Under the pieces are notes generated by a model. That model made no database searches, had not been told where the DNA came from, and saw only the letters and a program-made list of their open reading frames with translations. From NCBI GenBank assembly GCA_002067555.1, contig MVQQ01000102.1:1-7703 (forward strand): a stretch of 7,703 nucleotides of DNA, written 5' to 3'. Positions 1-6,393 of this stretch are shown piece by piece (the first letter of the stretch is position 1; every line of letters begins with the position of its first letter). The position numbers and the translations under genes were made by a program. This stretch comes from Syntrophorhabdus sp. PtaB.Bin184. Lineage in GTDB: Bacteria; Desulfobacterota; Syntrophorhabdia; Syntrophorhabdales; Syntrophorhabdaceae.

Positions 1-94
1 GGCTCCTGCTTCCCGCCTGCAACCTTTTCTTGTGGGTATACCCCAGGGTGGTAAGTATGTCCATGCCCAACTACTAATGAGCGTCCCGAAACCT

Positions 95-124
95 TTGACA
101 GGACCCGTCAACGTATGTTACACA
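95..124 (+). promoter_or_regulatory. Possible sigma70-type promoter for the DUF1015 operon
   Basis: A perfect TTGACA (95-100) is followed after 18 nt by TACACA (119-124), a weak -10 match. Transcription would start near 131, about 25 nt before the ATG at 156. The ribosome binding site there is also weak (AGG at 145-147). The rest of 1-155 shows no tRNA, no recognisable riboswitch and no gene end on either strand; the only other structure is a 10-bp palindrome at 34-43. The call rests on the -35 box and its position. Confidence 0.35.
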
Positions 125-155
125 GATTCAGCATATCCCCGAGCAGGCAAGACCG

Positions 156-1367
156 ATGAAACCATTCAAGGGAATACTCTATAACACCCGGAAAACCGAC
201 GACATTGCCGATCTCGTCTGCCCTCCCTACGACGTGATCGAGGACACAGAGCCCTATTACGCGAGGAATCCCTTCAACGCCATACGACTCGAGCTTCCCC
301 GGGACCTGCCCGGCATGGACAGGTACCGGAACGCGAAGAACACCCTCGATGACTGGCTCTCCAGGGGCGTGCTCGTCTCCGATCCAGGCGAGTCCATCTA
401 CGTCTGCGAACAGGAATTCACCGTTCGGTCGGCGACGTTCCTCAGGAAAGGTTTCATCGGGCTCCACAGGCTTGACAGGGAACGCATCCTGACACACGAA
501 CAGACACGCAAGAAGGCAAAGGCCGACAGGGAACAGCTCATCGGCACCCTGAAGACCTATACCAGCTTCATCTTCGGCCTTTACGATGACAGGGAGAAAA
601 ACATCCGGCGCGTGCTCGACGCCGCACCGGCGCAGCCGCTCTTCGAATTCACCGACGAGCAGTCCATAATGACCAGGTTCCACCGGATCACCGATCCCGA
701 CTCGATCGGTGCCATCGCCGCCATTCTCGACACAAAACGCATCTACATCGCCGACGGGCATCACAGGCTCGACGTGTCCTACCGCCTGAGAGTCCCCTAT
801 GCCCCTTTCTATCTCACGGACATGTACGATGAAGGCATTGTGATCCTTCCCTACCACAGGCTGGCCAGATTCGCCCGCAAACGGCCCCTCGCCGAGATCA
901 TCGCGGCCCTCGAACCATACATGACCATCGAAAAAAGGTCTTTCACAGGCGATGATGCGCTCGAAGGCACCCTTGCGGCCGTCGCCGCATCGCCGCGCCC
1001 GGCCTTCGCGTTCTTCTCGGCAGACGACAGGCAGTACCTGTACGTGGCCGTGGAGAGGTCCCCGCTCCCCATGTACGATTCTCCGGGCCTCCATGACAGC
1101 CTGAAAAGGTTGAAGGTGAATGCCATTCACAGCGGGATCATCCGTGGAATACTGGGGATACGGGATGATGAGATCTCCTTCACGGAGGACCACGGGTGGT
1201 CCGTCGATTCCGTGCGAAACGCCACCAGCGATCTCGCGTTCTTCCTCCCTCCCACGACGGTCGACGAGGTGCGGGACATCGCCGAGAACGGTCTCGACAT
1301 GCCCCCCAAATCGACGTTCTTCTATCCCAAGATCCTTACGGGTCTTGTGTTCTACAGGTATGCGTGA
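156..1367 (+). CDS. DUF1015 family protein (COG4198), function unknown
   Basis: The 403-residue product spans the whole DUF1015 family and has its usual length. Visible family marks are VCPPYDVI near residues 21-28, a THEQT...KADR block near 113-125 leading into SFIFGLYDD, the hallmark IADGHHR at 198-204, and the C-terminal block MPPKSTFFYPK at 382-392 followed by TGLV. There is no signal peptide or membrane segment, so it should be cytoplasmic. No biochemical function is firmly established for the family. The DGHHR box resembles the motif of ParB/sulfiredoxin-fold proteins, some of which are free-serine kinases (SerK, SbnI), so a small-molecule phosphotransfer role is a guess. It is first of three co-directional genes; its last 8 nt overlap the methyltransferase start. 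ATG 156 is chosen because MKPFKG begins where family members begin. Family assignment is strong; function is open. Confidence 0.9.
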   Translation: MKPFKGILYNTRKTDDIADLVCPPYDVIEDTEPYYARNPFNAIRLELPRDLPGMDRYRNAKNTLDDWLSRGVLVSDPGESIYVCEQEFTVRSATFLRKGFIGLHRLDRERILTHEQTRKKAKADREQLIGTLKTYTSFIFGLYDDREKNIRRVLDAAPAQPLFEFTDEQSIMTRFHRITDPDSIGAIAAILDTKRIYIADGHHRLDVSYRLRVPYAPFYLTDMYDEGIVILPYHRLARFARKRPLAEIIAALEPYMTIEKRSFTGDDALEGTLAAVAASPRPAFAFFSADDRQYLYVAVERSPLPMYDSPGLHDSLKRLKVNAIHSGIIRGILGIRDDEISFTEDHGWSVDSVRNATSDLAFFLPPTTVDEVRDIAENGLDMPPKSTFFYPKILTGLVFYRYA

Positions 1368-2100
1368 CATCGTCGGAAAAGACGAGACCCTCGACATCCT
1401 CTGCAACGAAGAACTGTGGATCATCCAGAAAAGAAAGGGATACCGGTTCTCCATTGATGCAATCCTTCTCGCCGCCTTCGTGCTTTTGAAAAAGCATGAA
1501 AGGCTGTTGGATATCGGTTCCGGTTGTGGTATCATACCTATCTATATTGTGAAAAAGGGTTTCAGGAATGAGATGATCGGCGTGGAACTTCAAACGGACC
1601 TTCATGAGACGGCCCAAAAGAACAGCGTGATAAACCATTGTGAGGACCACGTCCGTTTCATCAACGCCGACATCAACACACTTCTTCGGGACATGAGGCG
1701 AACGCCTTTTCACGTGGTAGTCTCCAACCCCCCTTACACAAAACTTAGGAGCGGCAGGACGTGCCCGGAAAGGTCGCGTCTCCTCGCCCGCTACGAGGAG
1801 ACCCTTGACCTTGAGACCCTTGTGGGAGCCGCGTCATCCCTGCTTATGAAAAAAGGCAGGTTCTATGTCATCTACCCGGCCCGTCGCGCCGGTGAGCTCA
1901 TCCACACGGCCGCGTCGCGGAAGCTGGCGCTCAAGAGGCTACGCGCCGTCCATCCCCGGAAGGATGAGAGCGCCAACCTTGTCCTCGCCGAATTCATGAA
2001 GGACGGCGGCGTCGGGGCCGTCATCGAGAAACCGCTCTATGTGTACGATGGAGATGCCATCTCTGCGGAAGTGAAAGAATACTACTCATTTGGAGACTAG
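1360..2100 (+). CDS. tRNA1(Val) (adenine(37)-N6)-methyltransferase-like protein (TrmN6/YfiC, COG4123)
   Basis: This is a 246-residue class I SAM-dependent methyltransferase. The SAM-binding loop is DIGSGCGIIP (51-60), the acidic end of strand 2 lies in GVELQ (74-78), and the N6-adenine catalytic motif NPPY is at 123-126. The N-terminal block YRFSIDAILLAAF (28-40) is characteristic of the YfiC/TrmN6 group, which in E. coli methylates A37 of tRNA1(Val). The substrate here is inferred from that family; other COG4123 members may have different targets. The same frame stays open upstream inside the DUF1015 gene, but homology starts only at about 1360, where an ATG overlaps the upstream stop by 8 nt, suggesting translational coupling. 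No strong Shine-Dalgarno is visible. The gene ends 2 nt before the polyprenyl synthase and carries that gene's GGAG ribosome binding site. Confidence 0.85.
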   Translation: MRDIVGKDETLDILCNEELWIIQKRKGYRFSIDAILLAAFVLLKKHERLLDIGSGCGIIPIYIVKKGFRNEMIGVELQTDLHETAQKNSVINHCEDHVRFINADINTLLRDMRRTPFHVVVSNPPYTKLRSGRTCPERSRLLARYEETLDLETLVGAASSLLMKKGRFYVIYPARRAGELIHTAASRKLALKRLRAVHPRKDESANLVLAEFMKDGGVGAVIEKPLYVYDGDAISAEVKEYYSFGD

Positions 2101-2102
2101 CC

Positions 2103-3071
2103 ATGTCGGGATTTACGCAGATCATCCAAAAAGACCTCGAGAAGCTCGAATCGTCGATCGATGAGCTCATCAGCACGCGGGTCAGTTACATCAAGGAGAT
2201 CGTCACCTACATCATAAAATCCGGCGGCAAGAGGGTGCGTCCCGTCCTTGTCATGCTCTGTTCCAAACTGTGCGGCTACCGGGGCAGGAAACACATACCC
2301 TACGCCGCGATCATCGAGTTCATCCACACCGCCACCCTGCTTCACGATGACGTCGTGGACAACGCCAAGACCAGGCGGGGTCTGTCCACGGTCAACACGG
2401 TCTGGGGCAACGAACCCAGCGTCCTGGTCGGCGATTTCCTTTACTCCAGGTCTTTCGAGCTCATGTCCCGGGACGGCAATAACGAGATCCTCAAGACGAT
2501 CTCGAAGGTAACGACAGCGCTATCCGAGGGAGAGATACTCGAGATAGTCAAGACCGCCGACGTTGAAACAACCGAAAAAGATTACTATGAGATAATCGGC
2601 AACAAGACGGCCGTTCTTTTCGGCGCCGCCTGCGAGATCGGTGCCATCCTCGGCCAGCGGCCCGACAACGAACGACGGGCGTTGAGGAATTTCGGATACG
2701 ATCTCGGCATAGCCTTTCAGCTCATGGATGACGTTCTCGACTACACATCGTACAACGACGTCCTGGGCAAGCGCGTGGGAACCGACCTGAAGGAAGGCAA
2801 GGTGACCCTCCCCCTCATCCATGTTCTGAGAAACGCCGGCGAAAAGAACAAGGCCTGCATCGAAAGCATCTTCGCCAGGCAGAGGATAACGCAACGTGAT
2901 TTCGACCGCGTGCTCGCCATCATAGAAAAGAACGGCGGCATCACCTATACCCTCAAGGCAACGGAAAGACACCTCACCCAGGCAAAGAGATACCTCGACG
3001 TCTTTCCCGCGTCACGCTACAAGACCGCCCTTCTCGAGCTTGCCGACTACATGCTGAAGAGAGAGATGTAA
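2103..3071 (+). CDS. ispB: Long-chain polyprenyl (octaprenyl/heptaprenyl-type) diphosphate synthase
   Basis: The 322-residue all-trans polyprenyl synthase condenses isopentenyl diphosphate onto an allylic primer to make quinone side chains. It has GGKRVRP (41-47, primer/IPP binding), the first Asp-rich motif DDVVD (82-86) followed by RRG (91-93), GNKTA (166-170), and the second Asp-rich motif in QLMDDVLD (206-213), then GKRVGTDLKEGK. The residue five before the first Asp is Ala with no bulky aromatic nearby, as in long-chain enzymes rather than FPP or GGPP synthases; exact chain length cannot be read off. The length is typical of IspB/HepT. ATG 2103 is supported by GGAG at 2092-2095, 7 nt upstream and inside the end of the methyltransferase gene. 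It is the last gene of the plus-strand run and converges on glgC. The symbol ispB is by family resemblance. Confidence 0.92.
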   Translation: MSGFTQIIQKDLEKLESSIDELISTRVSYIKEIVTYIIKSGGKRVRPVLVMLCSKLCGYRGRKHIPYAAIIEFIHTATLLHDDVVDNAKTRRGLSTVNTVWGNEPSVLVGDFLYSRSFELMSRDGNNEILKTISKVTTALSEGEILEIVKTADVETTEKDYYEIIGNKTAVLFGAACEIGAILGQRPDNERRALRNFGYDLGIAFQLMDDVLDYTSYNDVLGKRVGTDLKEGKVTLPLIHVLRNAGEKNKACIESIFARQRITQRDFDRVLAIIEKNGGITYTLKATERHLTQAKRYLDVFPASRYKTALLELADYMLKREM

Positions 3072-3076
3072 GAAAG

Positions 3077-3112
3077 GCGGTTGCAACCGCTTGAATCGCT
3101 TGAGCCGCTTGA
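3077..3112. repeat. 14-bp palindrome plus three 9-bp tandem units between convergent genes
   Basis: Positions 3077-3090 read GCGGTTGCAACCGC, a perfect palindrome just after the polyprenyl synthase stop. Overlapping its right end, 3086-3112 holds three consecutive 9-bp units ACCGCTTGA, ATCGCTTGA and GCCGCTTGA. The palindrome could fold as a short GC-rich stem and help end plus-strand transcription, but only two T follow it, so it is not a textbook intrinsic terminator. The rest of the 89-nt junction (3113-3160) shows nothing else convincing. Confidence 0.6.
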
Positions 3113-3160
3113 ACGTGAGAGGCCGAGAACACTCCTGATCAAATTGGAGGGCCATAGAGG

Positions 3161-4375
3161 TTAGAGGACCTCTCCTTTCGGGATCACCACTATTCCTTCG
3201 TCGGAGACGAAGAACCGCTGTTTGTCCTTTTCCGGGTCGTAGCCTATCCGCATGCCGTCGGGAATGCGGACGTCTTTGTCTATGATGGCCCTTTTTATCT
3301 TCGCCCTCATGCCGACGACCACATCGTGGAAAAGAATCGATTGACTCACCTCGGCATAACTGTTGATACGGACACCGGGGGAAAGGACAGAATTACGCAC
3401 CGTCCCACCGCTGATGATGACCCCGCTGCAAATGATCGAATCGAGAGCCTTGCCCGCCCGGCCTCCCGTCTCGTCCGCAAAAATGGTCTTCGCCGGGGGG
3501 TACTGCCCTTCGTAGGTCCTGATAGGCCAGTTCCGGTCATAAAGATTGAACTCCGGTGTCACCGAAGCAAGGTCCATGTTCGCCTGCCAGTATGCCTCGA
3601 TCGTGCCGATGTCCCTCCAGTACGAACTGTCGCGGCTCTTCCCGGAGCCGAACCGGTAGACAAAAACACGGTTGCGGGGATACATGAAGGGTATGAGGTC
3701 CCGCGCAAAGTCGTGGAAGGATCCCTCAGATTGGGCGTCCCTTGTGAGCATGTCGATAAGAACATCGCGCTTAAAAACATAGACCCCCATGGAAACAAAG
3801 GCCTTGTCCGGAGATCCGGGCATCGGGCGCGGCTCCGCCGGTTTCTCCTCGAACCCTATGACCCGGGAATCGGAGCCTGTGTGGATGACACCGAACCGTG
3901 AGGCCTCCGAGATGTCGACCTCGATGCCGGAGATGGTCATGTCCGATCTCCTGCTCTGGTGATATCTCACGAAATGACTGTAGTCCATCTTGTACACGTG
4001 ATCGGCGGAAAGGACAACCACGTTGTCCGCGTCCACCTGTTTCAGATGGTAGAGGTTCTGATACACCGCGTCGGCGGTGCCCCTGTACCAATCCTCTCCC
4101 ACCCTCATCTGAGGAGAAAGGTTGGAAACGAACTCGCCCAGTTCGGGATTCAGTATGCTCCACGCGTCACGGGTATGCTCAATGAGTGAATGCGACTTGT
4201 ACTGGGGAAGGACGAATATCTTTCTGATGCCCGAATTGACGCAGTTGCTGAGCGTGAAATCAATGATGCGGTATTTGCCCCCGAAAACGACGGCAGGTTT
4301 CGCCCTGTCCCGCGTGAGCGGATGCAGTCTCTCCCCGGCGCCGCCGGCCAGGACAAAGGCAACCGCATTATGCAT
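3161..4375 (-). CDS. glgC: Glucose-1-phosphate adenylyltransferase (ADP-glucose pyrophosphorylase)
   Basis: GlgC makes ADP-glucose from glucose-1-phosphate and ATP, the committed step of bacterial glycogen synthesis. From ATG 4375 the protein has 404 residues, within the family range. Seen motifs: nucleotide-binding LAGGAGERLHPLT (9-21), RAKPAV with the conserved Lys (26), WYRGTADAVYQN (97-108), SADHVYKMDY with the putative catalytic Asp125, FEEKP with the glucose-1-P-contacting Lys168, and WRDIGTIEAYW (253-263), followed by a C-terminal left-handed beta-helix region. An in-frame ATG at 4390 would add five residues; both starts have only weak, close AGG/GAGG boxes, and 4375 matches the usual family N-terminus. 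Longer upstream frames would run into the RsmI gene and lack similarity. It lies 82 nt downstream of the RsmI-like gene on the same strand, probably cotranscribed. No other glycogen gene is in the window. Confidence 0.95.
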   Translation of the reverse strand: MHNAVAFVLAGGAGERLHPLTRDRAKPAVVFGGKYRIIDFTLSNCVNSGIRKIFVLPQYKSHSLIEHTRDAWSILNPELGEFVSNLSPQMRVGEDWYRGTADAVYQNLYHLKQVDADNVVVLSADHVYKMDYSHFVRYHQSRRSDMTISGIEVDISEASRFGVIHTGSDSRVIGFEEKPAEPRPMPGSPDKAFVSMGVYVFKRDVLIDMLTRDAQSEGSFHDFARDLIPFMYPRNRVFVYRFGSGKSRDSSYWRDIGTIEAYWQANMDLASVTPEFNLYDRNWPIRTYEGQYPPAKTIFADETGGRAGKALDSIICSGVIISGGTVRNSVLSPGVRINSYAEVSQSILFHDVVVGMRAKIKRAIIDKDVRIPDGMRIGYDPEKDKQRFFVSDEGIVVIPKGEVL

Positions 4376-4457
4376 GATCCTCGATCTCATCAACCTGTCA
4401 CCATTGTGATGGGCTGGAAACCCGCATTCAACAGGAAGTGAAAAATGTCCGGCGGGA

Positions 4458-5141
4458 TCATGTTTCGCTTCCGGCAACAATAAGGGCGTACTCTCCCCTC
4501 TTCTCCTCTCCTGATATCTCGGCGATGACTTCGCTCACGGTGCCTCGAAACGTCCTCTCGAACAGCTTCGTCATCTCTTTCACCATGACCATTTTCCGGT
4601 CCCCCATGATGTCGAGAACATATCCGAGGGTCTCTTCGACGCGCCGCGGCGACTCATAAAAGACAATGGGATACGGAATGGAGCAAAGCCCTTCCAGAGC
4701 CTTCTTCCGTTTTCCTTTCTTCAGGGGGAGGAAGCCGTAGAAAACGAACCGGTCGGCGAACAAACCCGACACGGAGACAAGCGCCGCAACCGCGGAAGCG
4801 CCAGGTACGGCACGGACATCGATATCTTCCGCGATACATTTGCTCACGAGGATTCCGCCGGGGTCGGAGATACAGGGGGTCCCGGCGGCCGTGATCAGCG
4901 CTGCCTTCCTGCCTGCCTTGAGGTTGCGGATTATTGAAGCGGACCTTTTCTCTTCGTTGTAACTGCTGATACCCAGGATCGTGTTCTTGATACCGCAGTG
5001 ATTGAACAACTTCAAGGCCCGGGATGTGCTCTCCGCCACGACGAGATCAACTTCCCTCAGGACATCTATGGCCCTCAGGGTGATGTCGCCAAGGTTACCG
5101 ATGGGAGTTGCGACAACATACAGAATCCCTTGTGAATCCAT
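4458..5141 (-). CDS. rsmI: RsmI-like 16S rRNA (cytidine(1402)-2'-O)-methyltransferase, short and divergent
   Basis: This 227-residue protein belongs to the tetrapyrrole-methylase fold family, RsmI group, which 2'-O-methylates C1402 of 16S rRNA in the decoding centre. Matching blocks are ATPIGNLGDITLRA (11-24), GTPCISDPG (87-95), VPGASAVAAL (102-111), RFVFYGFLP (121-129), FYESPRR (151-157), KEMTKLFE (178-185) and GEYALIV (216-222). Three things are odd. The usual AEDTR reads AESTS (36-40). The usual SDAGTP reads TAAGTP (84-89). The protein ends right after the methylase domain, about 60 residues shorter than E. coli RsmI (286 aa), so the C-terminal helical domain is absent. It may be an active short form or a paralogue with altered activity. 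ATG 5141 is chosen because family similarity starts at once; no Shine-Dalgarno precedes it. Family is secure, exact activity less so. Confidence 0.85.
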   Translation of the reverse strand: MDSQGILYVVATPIGNLGDITLRAIDVLREVDLVVAESTSRALKLFNHCGIKNTILGISSYNEEKRSASIIRNLKAGRKAALITAAGTPCISDPGGILVSKCIAEDIDVRAVPGASAVAALVSVSGLFADRFVFYGFLPLKKGKRKKALEGLCSIPYPIVFYESPRRVEETLGYVLDIMGDRKMVMVKEMTKLFERTFRGTVSEVIAEISGEEKRGEYALIVAGSET

Positions 5142-5149
5142 GATTATCA

Positions 5150-5178
5150 AGCATATTACAACCCAAAACTCTTGACAA
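5150..5178 (-). promoter_or_regulatory. Predicted promoter for the rsmI-glgC unit
   Basis: On the minus strand TTGTCA (5178-5173, 5 of 6 to consensus) is separated by 17 nt from TATGCT (5155-5150, 4 of 6). The predicted start point near 5143 lies only a few bases before the rsmI ATG at 5141, giving an almost leaderless message, consistent with the missing Shine-Dalgarno. The -35 box overlaps that of the divergent plus-strand promoter. Confidence 0.45.
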
Positions 5179-5200
5179 GGGTAAAAAAGTTTAAGAAAAT
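5172..5200 (+). promoter_or_regulatory. Predicted promoter for the lytic transglycosylase-pgsA unit
   Basis: A perfect TTGACA (5172-5177) is followed after 17 nt by GAAAAT (5195-5200, 4 of 6 to TATAAT) in an A-rich stretch. The predicted start point falls at about 5206-5208, at the ATG of the transglycosylase, so the message would be leaderless or nearly so; no good Shine-Dalgarno is present. The -10 box is weak, so the call depends on the -35 box and the position in a 64-nt divergent gap. Confidence 0.4.
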
Positions 5201-5205
5201 TAAAT

Positions 5206-5781
5206 ATGAATATCAAGGTCGCGCTCATAATTGGGTTATGCCTGTTGCCGCTTGCGGCGTACCCTGCGATATACACCTACGTGGATGAAGGCGGCACGTC
5301 CCATTTCACAAACATTCTTCCCATTGGCAAGAAATTCCGGGTCGTGATCTCCGAGCGGATAAAGCATGTCGTCGCGCGGGTCTTCAACAACACCACCTAC
5401 GACGGTATCATTGAACGTCACGCGCAGACGCACGGGATAGATCCCTCGCTCGTCAAGGCGGTCATGAAGGCCGAGTCGAATTTCAACCCCAACGCCCTGT
5501 CGCACAAAGGCGCTCAGGGTCTCATGCAACTCATGCCGGACACGGCACGCTTGATGAAGGTGGATAACCCCTTCGATCCCGAAGAGAATATCCGGGGCGG
5601 GACGAGGTACCTGAAGTACCTGGGAGAGACCTTCGGGGGCGACCTTGACCTCATGCTTGCCGCCTACAACGCTGGGCCGGCACGGGTCAAGGAATATAAC
5701 ATGAACATCCCGCCGTACGATGAGACACGCACGTACGTCCAGCGGGTCAAATCCTACTATAAATCGTTCAAGAAGAATTGA
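5206..5781 (+). CDS. Secreted lytic transglycosylase with DUF4124 and SLT domains
   Basis: The 191-residue protein is predicted to cleave the MurNAc-GlcNAc bond of peptidoglycan in the periplasm. Residues 1-21 form a signal peptide (a Lys, a hydrophobic run, then a likely cut after Ala18 or Ala21). No lipobox is visible at Cys12. Residues about 22-37 (IYTYVDEGGTSHFTNI) match the start of DUF4124. The SLT (Slt70/family 1) domain covers about 65-190: the putative catalytic Glu90 lies in KAESNFNPNA, followed by GAQGLMQLMPDTA (102-114), NIRGGTRYL, AYNAGP (153-158) and YVQRV (177-181), all diagnostic. It is a small, compact member of the family. It overlaps the pgsA start by 1 nt, so the two are almost certainly cotranscribed, and is divergent from rsmI. 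The start is fixed by the signal peptide rather than by a ribosome binding site. Confidence 0.92.
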   Translation: MNIKVALIIGLCLLPLAAYPAIYTYVDEGGTSHFTNILPIGKKFRVVISERIKHVVARVFNNTTYDGIIERHAQTHGIDPSLVKAVMKAESNFNPNALSHKGAQGLMQLMPDTARLMKVDNPFDPEENIRGGTRYLKYLGETFGGDLDLMLAAYNAGPARVKEYNMNIPPYDETRTYVQRVKSYYKSFKKN

Positions 5782-6338
5782 TGAAGGCCAAAGACGAACA
5801 GCTCCCCCTCTGGACGCTTCCTAACCGGCTGTGCATCCTGAGAATACTCTTCATCCCCCTGATCATAGTTTTTATAGAGAAAGGGTTCTTCTACGTCGCC
5901 TTCGTCCTTTTTATCCTCGCCGGCATAACGGACGGGCTGGACGGTTTCGTGGCGCGAAGGTTCAAGCTCACATCAAAGCTCGGTCTCTATCTCGATCCCA
6001 TCGCCGACAAATTGCTTGTCTCCTCGGTGCTCATCACGCTCACCTACCACAATCTGGTGCCGTTATGGGTAACCATCCTTCTCGTGTGCAGGGAATTCAT
6101 CATCAACGGGCTGCGGTCCTTCTACGCTCTCGAAGGCATCACGATTTACCCCTCTTTCACGGGCAAGCTCAAGACCACGCTCCAGATCGTGGCCATATCA
6201 TGCCTCCTTTTCAAACATCCCCTTGCTCAGCAGGTAGGCCTCTACGTCATCTACGCCGCCCTGCTTTTCAGTATGTACTCCGCAGTGAAATACATAACGG
6301 CGATATTCAAACCGAAGAAAATGGGTGATGGGTCATAG
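5781..6338 (+). CDS. pgsA: CDP-diacylglycerol--glycerol-3-phosphate 3-phosphatidyltransferase
   Basis: This 185-residue inner-membrane enzyme makes phosphatidylglycerolphosphate from CDP-diacylglycerol and sn-glycerol-3-phosphate, the first step to phosphatidylglycerol and cardiolipin. It carries the complete CDP-alcohol phosphotransferase signature D-x2-DG-x2-AR-x8-G-x3-D-x3-D with Asp51, Asp54, Gly55, Ala58-Arg59, Gly68, Asp72 and Asp76. The N-terminal LPNRLCILRI (13-22) and several hydrophobic segments fit PgsA rather than the shorter-motif phosphatidylserine or phosphatidylcholine synthases. ATG 5781 overlaps the preceding TGA by 1 nt with AAGAAG at 5770-5775 as ribosome binding site; a TTG at 5778 is possible but less likely. 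The last residues (KKMGDGS) are encoded by the first units of the heptad repeat at 6321-6355, so the natural C-terminus may have been altered by repeat growth. Confidence 0.94.
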   Translation: MKAKDEQLPLWTLPNRLCILRILFIPLIIVFIEKGFFYVAFVLFILAGITDGLDGFVARRFKLTSKLGLYLDPIADKLLVSSVLITLTYHNLVPLWVTILLVCREFIINGLRSFYALEGITIYPSFTGKLKTTLQIVAISCLLFKHPLAQQVGLYVIYAALLFSMYSAVKYITAIFKPKKMGDGS

Positions 6339-6355
6339 GTTATAGGTCATAGGAG
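6321..6355 (+). repeat. Five tandem 7-bp units (ATRGGTN type), left array
   Basis: Consecutive heptads read ATGGGTG, ATGGGTC, ATAGGTT, ATAGGTC and ATAGGAG, so period 7 is kept over 35 nt with a conserved AT(A/G)GG core. The array covers the last codons and the stop of pgsA. With the right array it can form an 11-bp stem, 6322-6332 with 6363-6373 (one G-T wobble), around a 30-nt loop. Minus-strand transcripts run from this stem into TTTTCTTC, so it could help terminate the kamA message. Confidence 0.75.
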
Positions 6356-6357
6356 GC

Positions 6358-6393
6358 CCTTTCCCATTACCCACGACCAATTACCCAATTACC
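6358..6393 (-). repeat. About five 7-bp units in opposite orientation, right array
   Basis: Read on the plus strand the units are CCTTTCC, CATTACC, CACGACC, AATTACC and CAATTACC; the last has one extra base. On the minus strand they are GGTAAT-like units, so this array is inverted relative to the left one and separated from it by 2 nt. It contains the kamA stop (6367-6369) and encodes the final residues of that protein. Confidence 0.7.

Noticed and set aside
1..155. Riboswitch or small RNA in the first 155 nt
   Set aside because: Apart from one short palindrome and a promoter-like pair I see no conserved aptamer elements or terminator.
1120..1359. In-frame upstream extension of the TrmN6-like gene starting at 1120
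   Set aside because: The extension lies wholly in the DUF1015 coding region, is Arg/Ser/Pro-rich without similarity to the family, and the TrmN6 N-terminus fits ATG 1360.
108..1535. Long open frame (475 codons) on the minus strand across the DUF1015 gene
   Set aside because: It is the antisense mirror of a GC-rich coding gene. Its translation shows no family motif, whereas the plus strand has clear DUF1015 blocks throughout and the TrmN6 start.
3086..3112. Possible CRISPR-like array (also considered for 6321-6393)
   Set aside because: Units are 7-9 bp and directly adjacent, with no spacers and no cas genes.
3326..3901. Plus-strand open frame inside glgC
   Set aside because: Antisense shadow of a strongly conserved glgC; no ribosome binding site, no recognisable domain.
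4376..4480. Longer glgC N-terminus from 4480
   Set aside because: It overlaps the rsmI end and adds residues with no counterpart in GlgC; the family sequence starts at about 4375.
5142..5276. Longer rsmI start at 5276
   Set aside because: It would overlap the start of the divergent transglycosylase gene and adds a non-homologous stretch before MDSQGILYVVATPIGN.
5778..5780. TTG start for pgsA
   Set aside because: The adjacent ATG at 5781 overlaps the upstream stop in the usual coupled arrangement and has a better distance to AAGAAG.
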